Notes: generated from the letters alone by a model not told the origin. A stretch of DNA of 64,000 nucleotides from Antitrichia curtipendula (GCA_951230915.1 OX579636.1:40055912-40119911), one strand, 5' to 3'. Positions 35,468-48,147 are shown, counted from the stretch's first letter. Program-made: numbers and translations.

Positions 35468-36790
35468 CTTTGTCAGAAGGTTCCTATTACACACTAGAAA
35501 ATCCAAGTACCAAAGAAATGATGCAATGAGGTGGTTTAACTAGCATGACAATAAACTTATCCCATGAAGTGGCACCAACAGGGTGAAAACGTAGGAATTT
35601 TTTATTTTTCACATATGAAATTCATATTTGCAATCAAAGACCCCAAATTAGCTAGGAGAGGTTAAGAACTTATCCTAGACATGGCACACAATAAGAAGCA
35701 AGATTTTAATTTTAATTTTGAAAAACTTGCATTTTCACCTTTGTGAGATGGATTTAGCGTCTTGTGTTTACATGTATAAAGTCTTTGACTTATTACTAAG
35801 AATAATTTCTTTATGCTAGCCTTTATACTTAGATTTTCTATAATTTTTTGTGAATGCATGATCTATAGTTTATAAAGCTTGTGACTTGCTTTAATGAATG
35901 TTTCACCTATCTGAGATCCAATCCAATGCCTAAATTACTCTCTACAAAAAAAAATTATTTTTTGAGTACATTCCAAAGTATGAATGGTAAGAAGGTTGCC
36001 TACATAGTTAGACATTAGATCTTTTCCATCCATTGCTCATCTACACTTGTCTATTTCTCAATAGTATTTTACATAAAGCAATGTCTTTTTCATCAAGCAT
36101 TATAAAAAATAAGACAACCTACTCACTAGACATACTTTGTTCTCATGGTTTGGGACTCTTATTTTCCTTCATGTCCTCTTTTTACGGCATTGCCCTAAAA
36201 TAAAAAACACCCCAAATTGCCAATTTTTCTATTGAGAATAGTTTCTATTATCATATGGGTGACATTATTATACTTTATCACTGGCAAGTGATAGGAGATT
36301 TCAATGCATCAAAGAACACACCATTTGAATATTGTATGTCAAGTTATGAAAAATAATTTTTTTTTTTGTAGATGTTCTAAAACTATTTCTTCAAGAATAG
36401 ATACATGTTGATTTAGGAAATGTACGTAAAATGAACATCTCCTCAAGTAGTGCTTTCAAGCATTGTTCCTACCTTGTAACTTACTAAAACTCTTTCACTT
36501 AAATCACATGTTAGGAGACCAGGGAGGATTGCCCCGTGTTTTGCCCCGTGTTTTTTCTCTACAGAAAACGCTGAATTTTTTAAATTTACTGCATATGATA
36601 AAATTTTCAAATTCTAAATTCATATATGCAACCAGGGGCCCCCCAAAAGATAGGAGACATTAAGAAATACAAAATTTAAGCGGCACAAGATAGGGGGGCA
36701 ATTTTTACCCTTTGACTGGGCAACACAGTGGGTCCATCCTCCCTGGCCCGGCCCAGGTTAGGGTCGGTGACGCCACACAGAATAACCCGA
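35468..36790. other. AT-rich intergenic DNA upstream of the KASH gene
   Basis: No gene is seen. A phrase near 36190-36230 (aaaacaccccaaattgcc) resembles the internal left part of the TTAA elements and may be a fragment of one. A short direct repeat, TTGCCCCGTG, occurs near 36530-36550. The composition changes sharply to GC-rich near 36720. Confidence 0.45.
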
Positions 36791-36803
36791 GCTCTTGGAT
36801 GAA

Positions 36804-36809
36804 TATAAG
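36804..36809 (+). promoter_or_regulatory. Candidate TATA element of the KASH gene
   Basis: TATAAG lies in the context gaatataagtag, followed by a strongly pyrimidine-rich tract (36830-36930) that could be the initiator and leader. It predicts a 5' UTR of about 690 nt, possibly with a leader intron (ttcctcgcag at 36994-37003 would be an acceptor). Inferred only from motif and composition. Confidence 0.4.
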
Positions 36810-37526
36810 TAGATGGCCGTCTATCATCCATCCCTTCCAATCACCCCCCTCCATTTCCCATTCTCCCAACGGCTCTTCCTCCCGTCCCCCCTTCGTTCCG
36901 CTCTGCTTCCCTCTCGTTGCTGTCCTTGGATTGCGCTCCGTCCCAGCAGAGCTACTAATTACGGAGTGATGTATTCGCGATTCCCCGTTTTCTTCCTCGC
37001 AGGAGAGCTTGCTTTCGGGTGATTCTCAGCAGTGGCGCGGAGTTTAGTTGCGCTCAGACAGCCGTTGAGTACCCATCATTTCTAGTCTAAGCTGCCATTT
37101 TTGGGCGGAGCAAATGTATGTGCGAGTAGCCTTGTTTCTGAAACCGTCTGTTTCCAAGTATTTTTCAATGCTTCGTACTCGGTGCCGCCGTTTTGATCGA
37201 ATTGCATAATAGTCAAGTGAAGAGGTTTACAGTGGGTTTTGGGACGAGTTTTTTCCGAGGACTTCAAGGAATTTCGAATGTCCTCTGATACAGACTTCCG
37301 TCTCTAGGAAGCGGTCACATTTTATGCTCACATTAGCCGTGTAGTGTTGTTTTGAGTTCTCGTTCGTCTTTTCTTGGTGCCGCAACTCAGATCGCGACTT
37401 GAAAGTAGGCGAGAGGTGTACCTTTTGGGGTTTGGGACGCGTAGCCTTGAGGATATTGAAGTTTCGATTTCCTGATTCAGGGTTTAGAAACGACGGTGGC
37501 ATTGTGTTTTTCCACTAGTGGGCACG

Positions 37527-40500
37527 ATGAAGGAAGAGGAAGGAGCAGTGGTGTACATGAGTCCGCTGGTGAAGCAGGACCTTGCCAAGCTTGAAAAGGA
37601 TGGCGAGAGTCGCCGTGTGGCTCTGCATGCGCTCAAACAGTGTGTGGAGAATCTGCAGCCGAGTTCTGTTCCTCGGTTCCTGGCTCAGGTAAAGATTTAC
37701 TGGTGAACCTATGTTTCTTGTTGTGCCAGCTCACTGATTGGCGTTTAAACAGTCTCATCAGGCAGAGAGGTCACAGAGTTTTCTTTGAGCGAAGTCTTGA
37801 TCAGTTGGATGTCCCGTTTTTCCCGGCTTGGGAGCATCATTTTCAAAAAATAGTGTTAGTGACTCCACATACTCCATCGGTTTTGTTTTGGTATTTCAAG
37901 TGGAGTTTCTGATGCTTGGAACCGGTTGGCGTTTAAGCATTCTTACGTAGCTAGGTCACGAAGAATTTCTTTGAGGTAAGTCTTGATCGGTTGGATTGTC
38001 CGATTTTCCCGCCTTGGGAAAATCATTTTCAAAATTAGTGTTAGTGACTTTACTAATTGCTTCTGTATAATGTGGAGCTGATTGAGCTTGGAACTGGGGT
38101 ATGAAATTGACTGCAGTAGTGCCTCCTTACACCCAAGTTTTTAGTTCCTAAGTCCCACGTCAAGGTTAGGTTCCAGGTCCCTTGCTACGGTGGTATCAGA
38201 AGTGAGACCTGGAGCCTGAGTTAGGTTTTCATTGTAACTAAACCCGACTTGCTCCAAGTTTCACTTCCTTTGGCGCCAAAATTACAAAATAATGCTGTCG
38301 TACAAGCATTTTGAAGGAATGAGAACGTGGGGCGTGGGACTTAGTATTAAGCAGCACGACCTGGTACTGCCATACGGTTTTGATGCAACCGACATTTGAA
38401 ATCGTGGACATGTATTTAGGGGCACGAGTTGTAGGCTGCTTCTGAAAATGTTGAATTTGGTTCACAGGTGTCTGAGTCCAAGGATACTGGAGGCTCTCGC
38501 TCCTATGCCATATCTCTTTACGAAGAAGTTGCACGCGTTCATGGGAAGCTCATCATTCCGCAGATTGGCCGGGTCATGATAACCATGACTCGCTCCTTAT
38601 CTGGAAGTGGAAGTTCTCCACAATTGCATCAGGCCTGTGCTAAGGTTGCAGCGGCGGTGGTTCGATATTCGATAGACTCGGATTCCAGCGCAGCGGAGGC
38701 CGAGGAAATTTTGAAGGATGTCTCCCGACCGCTGATCGATCTCCTAACAGGTAATATCAGCAACCTGAGATGTACTGTGTGCTCGAGGGAGTGGGATGTG
38801 GGTATGAGATTGCAGTAGGCTATATGGAGAGTTTTGTATGCTACTTCATATGCTGTCCTTGACATTGGGAGTTGCTATGTTTCCTGTAGGCAAGATGGAG
38901 CATGTTGCAGCGGGGTCAGCAACATGCATGCAGGCATTGGTAGAGTCTGAGAAGTGGAAGTATGCTCCACCTGACTTGGTTAGCGAAGTTTGTCATCGCA
39001 CCACCACTGCCTTGGGTGACAAATCTACGCGGACCGTTGCTCACATGCAGCTTGCACGTTCATTAGCGACCATGAACCCTGGAACCCTAAATGTGTATGG
39101 GGCGTGTTTGATTCATGCCGCCGAAGAGGTCTTGAGCTCCAGTGTTTACTCTTGGCAACACCGCAAGTGTGCGGCGAAGATGGTCCAGGCTGTCTTAGCT
39201 ATTGTGGACAGGGAGACACTGGCCTTGGAGTTTCACGCAATAACGCAGGTTAGTGTAATGTTCAGCTAAACGATTTGAGATCCAGCTATTTTTACAAGGC
39301 CGTTCGTTGGTAACATCGTCAAGCAGAATTTTTAACATGTCGGTTATGCACAGTTCGATGTTTTACTTGGAATCCGATTTGTAAATTATATATCCTTGAA
39401 CCATAGCAATGCTCTCCCTTGTTCGACTTGTTCACTGCTTTCATCGATCCGATCAGGAGGTGCTCAGTCTTAAAGTTCTAGATGTTCTCTGCTGCTTCGA
39501 GTGTCTTCTCTGACAAGACAATCCAGTTAGATTTGATTCTGAAATGGAATTGTGATCTTTTGTTATGTTGGGTTATAGGTTCTAGAAAATTGCAAGCATG
39601 ACAGAATGCCTCATGTGCGCACTGCCGTTTGTGAAGCACTGCAAGCTGCTAGATTAGTTATGACCGGAGAGACGATCAACGAAGAAGATGATGGAGACCA
39701 CCTGGGTTCTATATCTTTTGATGATACGATAGGATCACCTCAGGAAAGAAATTGGAATTCAAGCATGTATAGCCCAAGCTCGCAAGACACGTACAATCTT
39801 TCATCTTATACCCCTCCCCCTGAAGCGTGCGACTCTGCTTCTTCTGATCCATTCTCGACCCCTCAAAATGACTCCACTGGCAGGATGAAGCGCTCTCTTC
39901 TGTTTCCATCAAAGACCGATAGCTATTCAGTCAGCTCAGTCCCGGTACCGACCTCAGGGCTCACCAATGGACACGATACAATCTGTAAGTATTATTACGT
40001 TTTCCTCCCTCTACTCGTTGTGTACTACTGTCATAGCAGTCGGAGAAGAGACTCATTTCTATCTTGAATGTGATTACAGCGGTCAAGGGGAATGTGCGCC
40101 CTTCGGTTAACGGAGGTAGTATTCCAGATTCCCGCGGACGTTTGCCAGGACACAATTTTTCTGCTCCAGCTTTCCACAAGAAATTTGGTGATAAAGATCT
40201 AGCAGGAGTGCAACGGAACGAAGAAGAATCGCTTGATGGGAGAGATTTCACTCCTACTGTAACCCAGGACCATCCGAAGGGGAAAGTGGAATCACGTTTT
40301 AGTCCCTTGGAGGCACAAATCACTCGATCGTTTGGAGAAGCCGAAGGAGATTTATTGGCAGAGGATGAAGAGATCTTGTCGAGAGGGGCAGCTGAGCTGG
40401 GTTATGGCCCCAATGGGGCCAGTACTCGAAGTCAATGGAGCTTGCCGAATGCGATTGGGCATTTTAGACAAGAATCTCAGACACCTGAGTCAATGGGGGA

Positions 40501-41930
40501 CAGTCACTGTGTTCAGAGCATCTCAATTTCACTCAGAGGCGGAGATAGCGGCCGTTCGGATGCCAATGATTCTGCGCTACCAGGCAAGATGGGCGACTGC
40601 AGGAACAGCGTGACTGAAAAGGTCGTTGATGTGTTGGAGAACAAACAGATATACAACTTGAGCTCACTGCAAGGATTACCTGTTGGAAAGCCCGATCTCC
40701 ATACCCTTAATGCAGGCATTTCACATGCTGAGTACATGAAACTCGCCAACTTGTCCAGCAATCCCGAAGACGGTTTCAGTGCCCTGGTAACAGATTCAAT
40801 GTTGTTCTAAATTTCGTTCGCAAGATAGCCAACATTGTGAATTGAATTTAGGTCGGAGTAATTCCCGATTATGGTTCCGAAACATGGTGTATCAGAATTA
40901 TACATGTTATAATTGATGGGATTTTAGTTGGGTATATTTTGACGATCTATTTTTTTTTACCTCGCAGAAGCCAAGAGTGCTGATTACTACAGCGGATTTT
41001 CTGCCTTACACTACTCCACGGAGACTGGTGTTGTCACTTCAGTCTCAACTTTCAAGTCCGGGTGATGAAGTGGGCAATGAAGAACAGGTCAGAAAGAGGA
41101 GTGGTGGTGGGGCAGGGTTGAGGACAGAGTTCAACAAGGATGCAGTAAGCAGGATCATCGATGGGACAGGGAAAAGGATCGAGTTCAATGAAGACGCAGA
41201 TATGGATGTTGAAAGCTCTAGTGACTCAGGTTGGAGTGTTCGAGACAATCCTATTGCTTCTGATGAGTCTGCGACCGAGGAATGCAGTAAAGAGGAAATG
41301 AAAGAAAGGCACACGGAGGTACATGAAACTTATACGCGTCCTAGAAAGGTCCAAGGCTCTGGTGTAGCTCCTGGAAAGAAAACAGTCTCGCCTCAAGTGA
41401 AGCTCCTGGACCGGGGTAATACCTCGGACCGCTCTGAATCTTCTGTGAACGAAGAACTGGGCAGCTTTACAGTAGAAGATACGACCCCTTGTTATCAGAG
41501 TCCGAAACCGCTTCGAACCCCGGACGCCGTTGTAACCTGCTCGTCATGTACAGAGTCGCAGCGTAGAAGGTCTGCTATGAAAGCCCAAGAGTGGGACTTG
41601 GGATTGGATGTCAATAGGGCCGCTGCTGATCAAGGAATAGGGGCAAGGAGGAGCATGTTTTTCGATCAATCAAGAACTTCATCAGACATCAGCCTCGGGA
41701 GTAGGGCCTATACGAACGATTCCATCGACGACACTGTCTCGGGTGACGAAGTTGAGCCAGGTTGGTGCACCTCGCTGGTGCGCTCTGTGCAGGACAGCTG
41801 CTCAAGATTATCGTCCATCAGTGAAACAGTCTTGCGGGGTTCCCTCTGCGTTGTTATTGCCGTCCCTCTCACGATGCTTCTTGCGAGGGTGTGGCTATCG
41901 CCACAGGATTCCTTTCTAATGCCCACCTAA
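37527..41930 (+). CDS. SINE1/SINE2-type armadillo KASH protein of nuclear envelope
   Basis: Six exons join in phase: 37527-37688, 38468-38750, 38890-39248, 39579-39984, 40080-40786, 40968-41930, giving 959 aa. The first 260 or so residues form the armadillo/TOG-like domain of plant SINE proteins: SPLVKQDLAKLEKDGESRR, VPRFLAQVSESK, ISLYEEVARVHGKLIIPQI, HQACAKVAAAVVRYSID. SINE1/2 bind actin through this domain and anchor to SUN proteins in the perinuclear space. A long Ser/Asp/Glu-rich disordered middle follows. The C-terminus has one membrane segment (about 932-949, LCVVIAVPLTMLLARVWL) and a ten-residue tail ending MPT, matching plant KASH tails that end in -PT. It is much longer than the roughly 570-aa Arabidopsis SINE1. 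The start used is the first ATG of the frame. Confidence 0.88.
37730..38095. repeat. Direct 180-bp duplication in KASH gene intron 1
   Basis: The two copies, about 37730-37915 and 37916-38095, share TTGGCGTTTAA, AGGTCAC, TTTCTTTGAG, AAGTCTTGATC, GGTTGGAT and AATTAGTGTTAGTGACT-type blocks. They are adjacent and diverged. They lie wholly within intron 1 and leave the splice sites intact. Confidence 0.8.
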
Positions 41931-43119
41931 CTGACTTATTTTGTTGCTGAACTTTTATTTTCCCCCTTCTAGAGAACGTTTGTAAAAAAATGCCAACTGT
42001 ATTAGCTTTCTCTAGTATTGTACTAGTAACTGTAGCTGAGTTTCAATTCAAGCTTGTTTGAAGAACCATACTTCGCAGCTCTGCGGCATGTAACTGATGC
42101 CCCAACTTTAGGCTTTAATATTATTACTGGGATTCTGTTCCCTATTTTGCTTCAAAGTCTTCTTTCCTTGAATCCCATTGGCTTCTCTATTTGATTCCTG
42201 CATCTCCGTTTCTATGCTGTTTTAAACTTCATTTAATCCAGAATTCTCTTATGCAGTGTTGTTCAAGAAGCACATTCTTGCTGAGCCTGGTTCTTAAGCT
42301 ATTGGTTATTCCAGACTTGTCTTTGCTCACGTATATGGCCTCTCTAGTTTCATGAACTTCGCCCATTCGGTCCACCAGGGCTTTTTTTTTTGGGCGAAAT
42401 TTCAAGGACTCCAAGGACTCCTCACCTATCTCACTTGCACCGAAAAAGATGACATCAATGACGAATCACCCTTGATTGATTTCATTAAGCATGTTGATAT
42501 GACCTGCACCCTCGTAAAATCCAGATTAATATTATGGAACTCAATGAGTCTCGCATTATAGAAATACACAGATCTGAGCCAAAGGCCTGACTTCAATCTA
42601 GAGAATCCTGAATTTTTGCATTCTCCGTAACATCTTTGAGCCTCCCATTGTCCTGTGTCAGAACCTTGACTGAACAGAGTTTCAATTCATAAATATATCA
42701 GAGAAAGATCAAAGGCTTTTTCCAAGCATGCGTAGGCTTGTGCAGAATCATAAATGTGTAAAACCATCCTCGTCAGATGAAATCATATGGAGGCTTGCGA
42801 AGAGCCTTAAAAGTGATGGGAGAGGATGGTGGAGAATTTGTATGAGACCAGAAAAATATCTTTAGAAGCAGGACAAAAGTATCTTCGCGGCAACACTGAA
42901 GACAGAAGTATCAGGGTTTTCAGGGCTTTAGGACCGCGGGTTTCTAGCTTTTCTTTTGTATTACCAATTGGGAATGCAGAGGTGGACATAGGGTTACATC
43001 GGGTTTAAGGTTTTAGATCTTGAAGCACAGGTTTCGGAAGAATTGATTGAAGAGGATTTCAGTCAAGGATTATGGGCTGCTGTGATTGCTCTGCCTAGTT
43101 GTTCTCGAATTCTCAGATT
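41931..43119. other. Intergenic region between KASH and RH58 genes
   Basis: It holds the 3' UTR of the KASH gene (to perhaps 42100) and the promoter/leader of the RH58 gene. Open frames of about 60 codons on both strands have no recognisable content. No repeat stands out. Confidence 0.5.
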
Positions 43120-46100
43120 ATGGCGGACATGATAGGACGTGCCGTCTGTAGAGCTTCAAGTCCGTCGTTAGGTTTCGTGGTCGCACCCTCCTTACGCTTT
43201 CCTCAAAGTTTCTCCTTAAAGAGCCAGTCATGTACGAGATTTCGTAACAATTTTGGGTTGCGTTCTGTGACGGTGGGAGGTGCGGGAGTTTCAGCTCGGC
43301 AGGTGCAAACTCTCGCGTCCGATTCCAGTAGCCCTGCTCTTGATGAGGAAGTTGGACAGAACAGAACCGGAATTGAGGCGCGGGAAAATGTAGAAGAGAT
43401 TGGAGACCGTCGTGAGAATGGCGTCAGTCAGTTGCGTGAGCTCTGTGCGGGCAAGGTGCCGGACTACTTGCTAAGAAGGTAGTGCTATTGTGCCTTCAAA
43501 ATCTAATTGCAAGTATCAGGGTTTAGACTGTCATCATGTCTCAAATTCTCTTTGCAAGTGCCACGGTTTAGGGTTTAGGATTGGTAATGCCATTGTGCCT
43601 CAAAATCTCCTTGCAAATATCAGGGTTTAGTGTTTAGGGTTTAGGGTTTGGTTGTGCTATTATGCCTCGAAAATCTCTTTGCAAGTATCAAGGTTTAGAG
43701 AGTCATTATGCCTCAAAATCTCTTTGCAAGTAAAGTATCAGGGTTTAGGGTTTAGGATTGGTAGTGCAATTATGCCTCTAAATCTCCTTGCAAGTATCAG
43801 GGTTTAGAGTTTAGTAGTGCTGTTATACATCAGAATTTCTTTGCAAGTATGTGCCTGTCTCAGGGTTTAGGGTTTAGCTAATTAGCGGTGAAACGCAATG
43901 CAGGGCTGAAGAGTTGGGATTCTCCGTGCCCACCCATGTACAAGAGGAGGCATTGCCAATCCTTCTGTCTGGTCGTGATTGCATTCTGCAAGCACAGGTA
44001 CTCAACCTTCCACAAGCCATCTTTGATGAGATCCTATGTTAAGCCTCAATTTTGCAGAAGTTATTTGGGAGAATGCATCACTTTTGAACCGAATAAAACT
44101 CAAATTTTAGGTCTTTTGGTTGGAGTTTTGACTTTCTTTCTCTAATCAATTCAATCTTCGTCTTTCGGGCCACGAATTGGATTGGTGAAGCCCCTAGGAA
44201 CTTCCGCAAAAGTCCAAAAGTTTTAATGTACATTTGTATCAGTTTATTTGAGCATGTTACACTTTGTTTTCTCAGTAACTTTAGAAAGGATTTGTCTCAT
44301 GTATCTCACGTTGTTCCTGGTCTCTCTATGGAACCGCAAGAGTTTTAGGTTGTTGAAAAGTGATCGACGTAGCTTCTGTTTGTATTCTCCACAGACTGGC
44401 TCTGGGAAGACCTTAGCATACCTCCTGCCAATCTTTGCAAAGGTGCTACCTGAACGGGCTGCCGTGCAAGCAATTGTGGTTGTTCCTACTCGAGAGTTGG
44501 GTATGCAGGTATGGTCTCTCTCCTAGACCCTAAACCCTAACCCCCCTAAACCCTAAACCCCTTAAACCCTTTGCAAATTTATTTTTTCTCTCTCTTGACA
44601 TGATTATCAGAAGCATTCGGAGCAACTTTGTTTTAAATTTATTTTTGGTCGCCTAGGTGGCCAAAGTTGCACGGAAGTTAGCGGGGAAGGGAAACTCTGA
44701 AGAGGATGGCAAAGCGGCCAAGGAGAAAGGAACAGTGATGGTGATGGCCTTATTGGAAGGTGGCACTTCCAGTCGCCAAAAAGCTTGGCTCAAGGTGTGA
44801 TCTTCTATCTTGTTTTATGGGGCTAATTTTATTTATCCCTTCAGTGTTTGTTTTGCTGCAAGTCCTGGAAATCAACTATTCCAAAGCGTGCAATTAGTTT
44901 AGGCCATACGTTCGAATTGCAACGATGATTTCCAAAATAAAGTACTTCAATATTATTTAGAGCAAAATGTGCTAGTATAAATTTGTGAACACAATTCGAA
45001 ATTTTGTTACGAGTGAAACATGACACCAATCTATAAAATAGGATGTAAAGTCCAGTAATTTCATTTCTTGGTGTATTCTGTACTGAGTTGCTGCTTTTCA
45101 CTCCTGACACTGAGGTTGCTATGTCAGGCGGAGCCTCCTCAAATTGTTGTTGGAACGTTGGAACGTATAGCGCGCATGATTGAAACCAAAAATCTTCGCA
45201 CCAATGCTGTCAGCACCATTGTCATTGATGAGGTACTCTCTCTGTCTCATAACATCTTCCTGCAACAGTATTTGTTCATGCGTATAATATTTTCTTGGAG
45301 GCTAGTGCACAATTTTTCACTTGATAGTGGAATTGCTGTTTTATTATTGCGAGATTCTCGGTCATTCGTTTCCGACTGAAGCCGTTGTTTATATAAAATG
45401 GTGTTATGGTGACAATATGAATTTTTTTAACTCGTGCTTCTGAATCGGCCTAATCCACACTACAGTTATTGGCGATTTCGATTACGAAAACTCATTGTAG
45501 GTGTTCTTAAGTTACGTGTGAGCTGGAATAATAAGCTTCTTGTTTTTTTTAAGAACTGTCGGGCACCAGTGGTTTGTTTACTTAAACAGGATGTGTGGTT
45601 TATGCAGAACAGGTGGATGCTATGATGGGAGCTGCAAAAGAAGGTGGTCATCTTCAGAAGTTGCTGAGTGACTACACCCGCCCTCAACAACGTCAAACCA
45701 TACTTGCGAGCGCAACTATTCCTCAACATCGACGTTTCCTCAATGACTGCATTCAGAACAAGTGGGTCAAGGTATTTCATTCTATTCACCATCTAAGCGC
45801 CTTTTCAATATTTTCAATAGTGGAAATTGATCAGATCTAAACTTTAGTTAGTTTATTCAGCCTATGTTCAAAATTTTGAGATAAGATTAGTGAAATTTTT
45901 GGGAGATTTACAGCTATGGAGAGTTCTTTCGGGACAAGAGCCAAATCTGTTGAGATCAAATTTTTGTTACTATGCCGTAAAATCTAATGCAATTCAAAAT
46001 GAGAGGTCTTAGACCACCATAAACGACAACAGCCATTCCTAGTTGTATTCAGAGATGAGTCACCACATATGTTCAGTCAAGTCATGCTTAGACCAATTGC

Positions 46101-47489
46101 TAGTACTAGAGGACGGTCAGTATAGGAGACGTGATCAGTTTCTAATGGTTTAGTATCCTCTACCTTACTGTGAGACTTGGTCTCGTGATTCGACCGCCGT
46201 ACTTGCAATGTTCTGCAGGAGGACGTGACGCACATACATGTTCGCCCCGAGGACAAGATGCCCTCCTATCTTCACCATCGTTATGTGGTATGTCTCACAT
46301 AGTATGATCAATCATGTATAATTTCCGAATTGCATTTTTGGTTTTGATTCGGAGGTGGTGATTATCAGGACATTTCTGCATAACATAATCGTAATATGTG
46401 TCTGGTAACAGATCTGCGAGAAGGACGATAGGTTGCCAGCTTTGTTGTCATTGTTGCAAGCAGATGCTCCAAAGGCAGCTATTGTCTTCGTAAACGATCA
46501 GGTGGGCAATCACGAATTTCGTCAGGATCTTGGTTATTAGAAACAAGGTTAGAGGCATTGGACATCTACATGGATGCAATGGACATGTATTTCATGCGAC
46601 TTTCTGATCCATGAGCTTTCTGACGTAGCATTCAAGATAACTCCTTGAGTATGTTGGAATGAGACTTAGCATTGAGCTGTGCGACATATATATAGAAATA
46701 ATTAATGAATTGTATCATGTAAGAGTGTTTTTCTGTTTTACTGTTCCGTACGTATCACTTTTCAAAGATCCTGGAATGACGTCTGCAGTCAGAAAAAGCA
46801 AAGCGAGCTGGAAACACACCAAGCACAGTAACAGTTGCAGAGTATCTCGCAAGAACGAAGGTTTCTGCTGATAGCGAGGACCTTTGGGAACCACTAGTTC
46901 TAGAAGAAGAATCACACGTCAATGCTCGTGCCGCTACACTCTCTGTGAGTGTCCATGACTTCCACCCACATGAGCAGAGAATCAAGGAAATCATGATTTT
47001 CAATATTTTTTTTGGGTTAAATCCGTTTTTTCGGTGCTCTACCAATATGGGGTGACCAACAAAGAAAAACTGATTGGTTTAACTGAAGGGTTTAGGGTCA
47101 TAGGTCATAGGGTTTACAGGGTTACAGAGTTTAGGGTTAGGTTTAGGGTTAAGGTCACAGGTTCTTTTAGGGTTTGGGGTATTCATTAAAGATGCCATTT
47201 TGTCGCTTTGGTTCAGGATTTCCGGGAGGGCAGATGCTTGCTGGTGGCCACAGAGCTGGCGGCGAGAGGGCTTGATTTACCGGAAGTTAGTCACGTCTAC
47301 AACTTTGAGTGGCCACCCACAGTGACCTCGTACGTCCACCGTGCTGGGCGCACTGGCCGTCGGCCCATTACCGAGGACCTGGGTACCGTGACAAGCTTCA
47401 TCACAGCGAAGGAGCTTTTCGTGTTACGGCGCCTGGAAAATGAGCTCTCGCTGAAATTTGCGAATTTGAAAGTCCAGGGCAGTGCCTGA
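43120..47489 (+). CDS. RH58: Plastid DEAD-box RNA helicase, RH58-like
   Basis: Ten exons join in phase: 43120-43478, 43904-43997, 44395-44508, 44657-44794, 45128-45232, 45613-45771, 46219-46287, 46412-46501, 46789-46944, 47217-47489. They give 518 aa. The N-terminal 60 or so residues are Ser/Arg-rich and acidic-poor, as in a chloroplast transit peptide. Helicase motifs in order are the Q motif ([13 protein letters not shown]), I AQTGSGKT (150-157), Ia [16 protein letters not shown] (269-272) in place of [35 protein letters not shown] and [10 protein letters not shown] (469-476). It probably remodels organellar RNA. Similarity to plant RH58 extends to the C-terminal [16 protein letters not shown]. 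Introns hold telomere-like repeats, and a piece of exons 7-8 was copied to 17515-17838. Confidence 0.93.
43490..43885. repeat. Degenerate 50-70-bp tandem array with TTTAGGG, RH58 intron 1
   Basis: Six to seven units repeat the order AATCTC(T/C)TTGCAAGTATC, AGGGTTTAG (one to three heptamers), then a GGTAGTGCxATTATGCCTC phrase. The array fills nearly all of intron 1. Each unit contains telomere heptamers, so it may have grown by recombination between them. Confidence 0.85.
44524..44572. repeat. Interstitial CCCTAAA repeats, RH58 intron 3
   Basis: Six degenerate CCCTAAA units with slipped C runs lie directly after the exon 3 donor site. Confidence 0.75.
47087..47180. repeat. Interstitial TTTAGGG-like repeats, RH58 intron 9
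   Basis: About eight GGGTTTA/GGGTCATA-type units lie shortly before the last acceptor site. The units are degenerate (GGGTTTAGGGTCATAGG). Confidence 0.75.
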
Positions 47490-48147
47490 AAGATGAGCGA
47501 TCATTCCCGATAGTAATCATCTGTGCCGCCCTGGTTTTGCATTGTATTTTTCTCAGGGTTGCAACAACGCTGGAGACGACAGAATTATTCTTTCATTTCA
47601 TGTAATCATGTGCGCATTTGTATTTGTCTATGTGCTGTTGTGGATTTCGTAACTGTTTGTATATACTTCCTTCTGCTCCGTTTCTACAGTGTCAAATTAT
47701 CAAGTTTCGACCTGATTATCTAGCTGTGTTTTGGGGTCTAAGATCTGTGAATGCAGTTGTACCTTGAGCATCTGCTTGGAATCAATGCGGTAGTGCCTCA
47801 ATTTTGGCCAAGCATTTGGTGTAAAGCTTGTCACACTTCATAAACTCTTACTATTGAGAAATAGTGTTTTAATTGCCATTGCCGTAAGACATTGACCGAC
47901 ATTAGAAAAAAATATTGGATTTTCAACCATCCCGAGGTGGCAAACCACTAATTTTGACCACAATTGGGCCTCCTAACTTTAACCAACGGCTGGAGGAAAA
48001 ACAAAACAATGCTTCGATCGAAGACAGCTTTTCTATTTCGTATGAAGCTTTTGCACTTGAGTAGTCGTCTGTGATCTCGTATTACCAGGCACAAATGGCC
48101 GAGTCGCCTCATAATCATTGATCTCATGAGAAAGCCGTGTGTTGGCT
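47490..48147. other. Convergent intergenic region RH58 / CMS1-like
   Basis: It holds both 3' UTRs. TTTGTAT-like U-rich motifs lie in 47600-47700. No additional gene or repeat is seen. Confidence 0.5.

Noticed and set aside
36712..36969. 85-codon open frame upstream of the KASH gene
   Set aside because: It lies in a pyrimidine-rich promoter/leader; low-complexity Pro/Ser translation with no homology.
38100..38230. LTR retrotransposon primer-binding-like motif
   Set aside because: A TGGTATCAGAAG phrase alone, without paired LTRs, polypurine tract or gag-pol, is not enough to call an element.
43490..43885. CRISPR-like spaced repeats
   Set aside because: The units are degenerate, the spacing varies, and the array lies in an intron of a nuclear plant gene.
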